Source: an uncultured Eubacteriales bacterium
GTDB lineage: Bacteria > Bacillota_A > Clostridia > Oscillospirales > CAG-272
DNA: 8,505 bases
Reading direction: 5' to 3'
Assembly: GCA_900555345.1 (NCBI GenBank)
Contig: USKS01000047.1
Location: forward strand, 1 to 8,505
Numbering within the stretch: the stretch's first letter is position 1; each line of letters opens with the position of its first letter. Below are positions 6,190 through 8,505 of this stretch, in pieces. The position numbers and the translations under genes are program-made. Under the pieces are notes generated by a model. The model did no database searches. It was not told the origin of the DNA and saw only the letters and a program-made list of their open reading frames with translations.

Positions 6190-7266
6190 TCATATCTCTA
6201 TGAGCTCTTTGGGGCACTTTGTAAGGTTTTCCGCGCCGCCGGGGGTGATATAAACCATGTCCTCGATGCGGCAGCCGTATTTGCCCTCAAGGTATATTCC
6301 GGGCTCGACCGTCACCACGTTGCCTGCCTTGAGCTTTCCGTCGCCGGACGCCATGGAAAGGTTGGGAGCCTCGTGGATCTCAAGACCGACGCCGTGACCG
6401 AGAGAGTGGCCGAAAGCGCCCATATACTCGGGACAAGCGTCGATAATATCGCGGGCGATCTTATCCATTTTGTAAAGGGACTCGCCCTCTTTGATGACAT
6501 CGAGGACAGCGCACTGAGCCTCCAGCACCTTGTTGTAAAGGTTGCGCATTGCATCGTCTGCTTTGCCGATGACCACGGTTCTGGTCATGTCGGAATGATA
6601 TCCGCCTATCATGGCGCCGAAATCAAAGGTCATAAAGCCCTTTTCGATCTTTACGTTTCTGGGAACGCCGTGGGGGGAGGAGGAATTCTTGCCGCTGACG
6701 GCAATGGTCTCAAAGCTTATGCCCTCGCTGCCGTTCTTCTTCATCAAAAATTCAAGCTGCGCCGCAAGGTATGTTTCCGTGCAGTCATATGTGATGAGAG
6801 GCAGAAGCTCCGCAAAGGATTTTTCGGCGATGCGCTGCGCTTTAACAATGCACTCCACCTCGTCCTCGTCCTTTTCGATACGAAGATCGGTGAATATGTC
6901 TCCCGCGGGTACGAGCTCGCAGCAGGGAATAGCCTTTCTGAAAGTCTCGAGCTGACGGCAGGTAAGCTTTGCGTCCTCATACGCGAGGATCTTGCAGCCC
7001 GCCGCGGAAAGAGCCTCCTCCACCCACGCACCTATGCGCACGGTGGGCATTTCAACATCGAAATCGTCGGGGTTTATCTCGCGCTTTGCCGCCTCGATAT
7101 ATCTGAAATCCTGAAGAGCGAAAGCCGCGTCGGAGGTGATGAGCAGCGTTCCGTCCGGATTGTTGAAGCCTGACATATAAAGATGATTTTCGGGGCTCGT
7201 GACAAGGATAGCGTCAAAGCCTCTTTCCGCCATAAGGCGACGGAGCGCCGTAAGTCTTTCTGACAT
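6190..7266 (-). CDS. M24 family metallopeptidase, Xaa-Pro aminopeptidase/dipeptidase (YqhT/PepP-like)
   Basis: The protein removes, or splits peptides next to, an N-terminal residue before proline, using two divalent metal ions in the cytoplasm. It has 358 residues, typical of the short Firmicute aminopeptidase P-like group. The creatinase N-terminal domain covers about 1-130 and the pita-bread catalytic domain about 135-355. All five expected metal ligands are visible: Asp215 and Asp226 in the segment running TFDFGAM to HSDMTRT, His291 in GHSLGHGVGLEIHE, Glu321 in VEPGIYLE, and Glu335 in CRIEDMV. The spacing matches prolidase-type enzymes. ATG 7266 has AAGGA (7279-7275) 8 bases upstream. It lies 34 bases after yqeG, suggesting one transcript, and 131 bases before efp, the order known for yqhT-efp in Bacillus. 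Sequence alone does not separate dipeptidase from aminopeptidase activity. Confidence 0.95.
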   Translation of the reverse strand: MSERLTALRRLMAERGFDAILVTSPENHLYMSGFNNPDGTLLITSDAAFALQDFRYIEAAKREINPDDFDVEMPTVRIGAWVEEALSAAGCKILAYEDAKLTCRQLETFRKAIPCCELVPAGDIFTDLRIEKDEDEVECIVKAQRIAEKSFAELLPLITYDCTETYLAAQLEFLMKKNGSEGISFETIAVSGKNSSSPHGVPRNVKIEKGFMTFDFGAMIGGYHSDMTRTVVIGKADDAMRNLYNKVLEAQCAVLDVIKEGESLYKMDKIARDIIDACPEYMGAFGHSLGHGVGLEIHEAPNLSMASGDGKLKAGNVVTVEPGIYLEGKYGCRIEDMVYITPGGAENLTKCPKELIEI

Positions 7267-7300
7267 GATATTTATCCTTCTTTCTTTTATTATCTGATTA

Positions 7301-7816
7301 TTATTTACCGTCCGCGTGAAGTCGGGCGTATTTTTTCATATAAGGTATTTCCAAAAGCCGCTTAAAGCGGAAAAACAAGGTTTTTTTGTCCTTTATCGGC
7401 GGCACTATCACCGCCCGGATACCGAGCCGCTTGCCTGCGGCGCAGTCCGTAAGAAGCTGATCTCCCAGAAGGATCGCCTCTGACTTTTCAGCCCCTGCCG
7501 CCGCAAGCGCTGCTTTCAGCGCCCGGGTTTTGGGTTTTCCGGCTTTTGCGATATGAATGCAGTCAAGTCCGCGGCAAAACTCTTCTACCCGCTCGGCGTT
7601 GTTGTTTGAAACGAACGCAACCTCAACTCCGCCGAGGCGCATATCCTCAAGCCACTGCAAAACACGCTGCGGCGGTGTCGGATCGTCATAAGTCGCAACG
7701 GTGTTGTCAATATCGCTCAGTATGATACGTGCGCCCATTGTGCGCACCGCCTCCGGTGTAAGCTTTGTAAAATCCTCAAGCACCGTATCCGGCACAAGCC
7801 ATTTTTCGAATATCAC
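7301..7816 (-). CDS. yqeG: YqeG family HAD IIIA-type phosphatase
   Basis: This 171-residue HAD-superfamily hydrolase has all four motifs: I, SDIDNT with nucleophile Asp35 and Asp37 (33-39 region); II, VSNNN with Ser70; III, Lys94/Lys96 in KAGKPK; IV, LLGDQLLTD with Asp119 and Asp124. It has no large cap domain, as usual for type IIIA phosphatases. The natural substrate of YqeG proteins is not established as far as I know. I start it at GTG 7816: the protein then begins V/M-IFEKWLVPD, matching family N termini, and GGAGG (7826-7822) lies 5 bases upstream. The frame stays open to a TTG at 7873, but that codon lies within the -35 box of the predicted promoter, so the longer version would not be on the transcript. 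The gene is first in a unit with the M24 peptidase 34 bases downstream. Confidence 0.93.
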   Translation of the reverse strand: MIFEKWLVPDTVLEDFTKLTPEAVRTMGARIILSDIDNTVATYDDPTPPQRVLQWLEDMRLGGVEVAFVSNNNAERVEEFCRGLDCIHIAKAGKPKTRALKAALAAAGAEKSEAILLGDQLLTDCAAGKRLGIRAVIVPPIKDKKTLFFRFKRLLEIPYMKKYARLHADGK

Positions 7817-7844
7817 GGTCTCCTCCGCATCTGTTACTTTTTGT

Positions 7845-7873
7845 ATTGTAGCACACAAAAGCCGAAATTGCAA
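7845..7873 (-). promoter_or_regulatory. Sigma-A promoter of yqeG with extended -10
   Basis: On the - strand, TTGCAA (7873-7868) and TACAAT (7850-7845) are separated by 17 bases, and TGC directly before the -10 makes it an extended -10 (TG-N). Predicted transcription start is near 7838, giving a leader of only about 22 bases to the GTG at 7816. It should drive yqeG, the M24 gene and possibly efp by read-through. Confidence 0.72.
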
Positions 7874-7920
7874 CCGAGGGCAAAAATATTTGACGCTTTG
7901 CTCCTCCCGCCTCCCTCATT

Positions 7921-7950
7921 TTGCAAATTGTTAATAAAATGATATATAAA
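7921..7950 (+). promoter_or_regulatory. Tentative promoter of the small membrane protein gene
   Basis: TTGCAA (7921-7926), an 18-base spacer and TATAAA (7945-7950) could form a sigma-A promoter divergent from that of yqeG. The stretch 7920-7990 is so AT-rich that other -10-like boxes occur, for example TATAAA at 7982-7987, so the exact site is uncertain. Confidence 0.35.
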
Positions 7951-7953
7951 ATG

Positions 7954-7995
7954 AAATACATTTTGCCTAAAATAGATTTAGTATAAATACATTTT
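7954..7995 (+). repeat. 11-bp direct repeat in the promoter/leader of the small membrane protein gene
   Basis: AAATACATTTT occurs perfectly at 7954-7964 and 7985-7995, a 31-bp period equal to about three helical turns. The second copy ends one base before GGAGG (7997-8001). The first copy also forms AAAATG-N5-CATTTT (7948-7964), a 6-bp inverted repeat. These could be regulator half-sites or chance in AT-rich DNA. Confidence 0.4.
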
Positions 7996-8006
7996 CGGAG
8001 GTCTAT

Positions 8007-8420
8007 ATGGGATTCTGGAACAAAGTCCGATCGTTTTTCTACGGAAGATACGGGATCGACGGCTTATACTATGCCCTGCTTACGCTGTTTCTTGTGTTCT
8101 GGATAGCGCGGCTGTTCTCGACAAATCTTATACTTTCAATAGTTCTTCTCGTGCTTCAGCTTGCAAGCGTGGGATATATGTTTTTCAGATGCTTTTCAAA
8201 AAACATCTACGCACGGCGCCGCGAAAACGAGTTTTTCAAAAACATATTCAAAAAAATCAAAAACTTTTTTGTTCTTCAGAAAAACCGCATACGCGACATA
8301 AAGGGCTACAGATACAGAAAATGCCCGCACTGCAAAGCAATGCTGCGCCTTCCCAAGCGGCGCGGCAGACACACTGTCATATGCCCCAGATGCAAAAAGC
8401 GCTTTGAGGTAAAGATCTGA
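8007..8420 (+). CDS. Small two-helix membrane protein with C-terminal zinc ribbon (conserved clostridial hypothetical)
   Basis: The 137-residue protein begins with a short amphipathic stretch containing FYGRYGIDGL (11-20). Two hydrophobic membrane segments follow (about 20-37 and 40-61), then a strongly basic, aromatic region (65-104), then a zinc ribbon with C106-x2-C109 and C126-x2-C129. The basic region should keep both ends in the cytoplasm, with the ribbon near the inner membrane face. I recognise the GRYG-D-L start plus two helices plus ribbon as a layout common in clostridial genomes, but I know of no assigned function. ATG 8007 has CGGAGG (7996-8001) 5 bases upstream. It is transcribed away from yqeG, with 190 bases between the two starts, and the next gene begins 47 bases downstream with no clear terminator between, so they may be cotranscribed. 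Confidence 0.85.
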   Translation: MGFWNKVRSFFYGRYGIDGLYYALLTLFLVFWIARLFSTNLILSIVLLVLQLASVGYMFFRCFSKNIYARRRENEFFKNIFKKIKNFFVLQKNRIRDIKGYRYRKCPHCKAMLRLPKRRGRHTVICPRCKKRFEVKI

Positions 8421-8467
8421 AGTGCGGCAGACCGCCGCGATAAATGTAAAAGAAAGGAACACACGAA

Positions 8468-8505
8468 ATGGAAACGCAGAACACCTGCGGGGATCTATGT
8501 TTTGA
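8468..8505 (+). CDS. Start of an unidentified gene, cut by the window end
   Basis: ATG 8468 is preceded by AAAGGA (8453-8458) with 9 bases between, and the frame stays open to the window end, giving METQNTCGDLCF. Twelve residues with two cysteines are too few to assign a family. A weak GC hairpin (8424-8428 with 8434-8438) lies between it and the previous gene but has no T-tract, so read-through from the membrane protein gene is expected. Confidence 0.6.
   Translation, partial: METQNTCGDLCF

Noticed and set aside
6373..7173. Open frame of 266 codons on the + strand
   Set aside because: Antisense shadow of the M24 peptidase, whose metal ligands and family length are fully convincing.
8424..8438. 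GC hairpin (GCGGC-AGACC-GCCGC) after the membrane protein gene
   Set aside because: Only 5 bp and followed by GATAAATG rather than a T-tract; not a credible terminator.

Overview
The window looks like chromosomal DNA from an anaerobic Clostridia-class Firmicute, probably the Oscillospirales/Ruminococcaceae or Christensenellales side. Support comes from A-rich/GGAGG ribosome binding sites, an EF-P whose tip lysine is residue 32 as in Bacillus, a CD1247-like protein next to efp, a YqeG phosphatase, and a surface protein ending in a TGD-membrane-basic tail. Coding GC is moderately high and the promoters are AT-rich. The taxonomic placement is inference from these protein families.

Layout. Bases 1-2490 (+): the end of one ABC exporter half-transporter, then a complete second one, closed by a very regular 15-bp bidirectional terminator. 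The two proteins carry complementary degenerate ATPase motifs, so they should form one heterodimeric exporter of the TM287/288 (LmrCD/BmrCD) type. Bases 2491-4860 (-): a single-gene unit for a secreted, membrane-anchored protein of about 758 residues (CBM9/DOMON-like, LamG-like and cohesin-like regions), with a full-consensus sigma-A promoter and sharing the terminator of the ABC operon. Bases 4948-7873 (-): a housekeeping block transcribed in the order yqeG, M24 aminopeptidase P-like gene, efp, CD1247-like gene. It has one promoter before yqeG, a second before efp, and a terminator after the CD1247-like gene. Bases 7874-8505 (+): a divergent small membrane protein with a zinc ribbon, then the first codons of another gene running off the window.

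How the genes fit together. The ABC pair is a drug or lipid/peptide exporter. The surface protein is probably a glycan-binding cell-envelope protein. The yqeG-M24-efp-CD1247 block combines a HAD phosphatase, a proline-directed peptidase, the elongation factor that relieves ribosomes stalled on proline runs, and an uncharacterised Asp/Cys-rich zinc-ribbon protein. No tRNA, rRNA, CRISPR array, insertion sequence or prophage gene was seen. I do not see a clearly new multi-gene system. The most interesting items are a hairpin lying exactly between the Shine-Dalgarno sequence and start codon of efp, an extra cysteine cluster in the CD1247-like protein, and the modular surface protein with a degenerate sorting signal and an inverted repeat upstream of its promoter.
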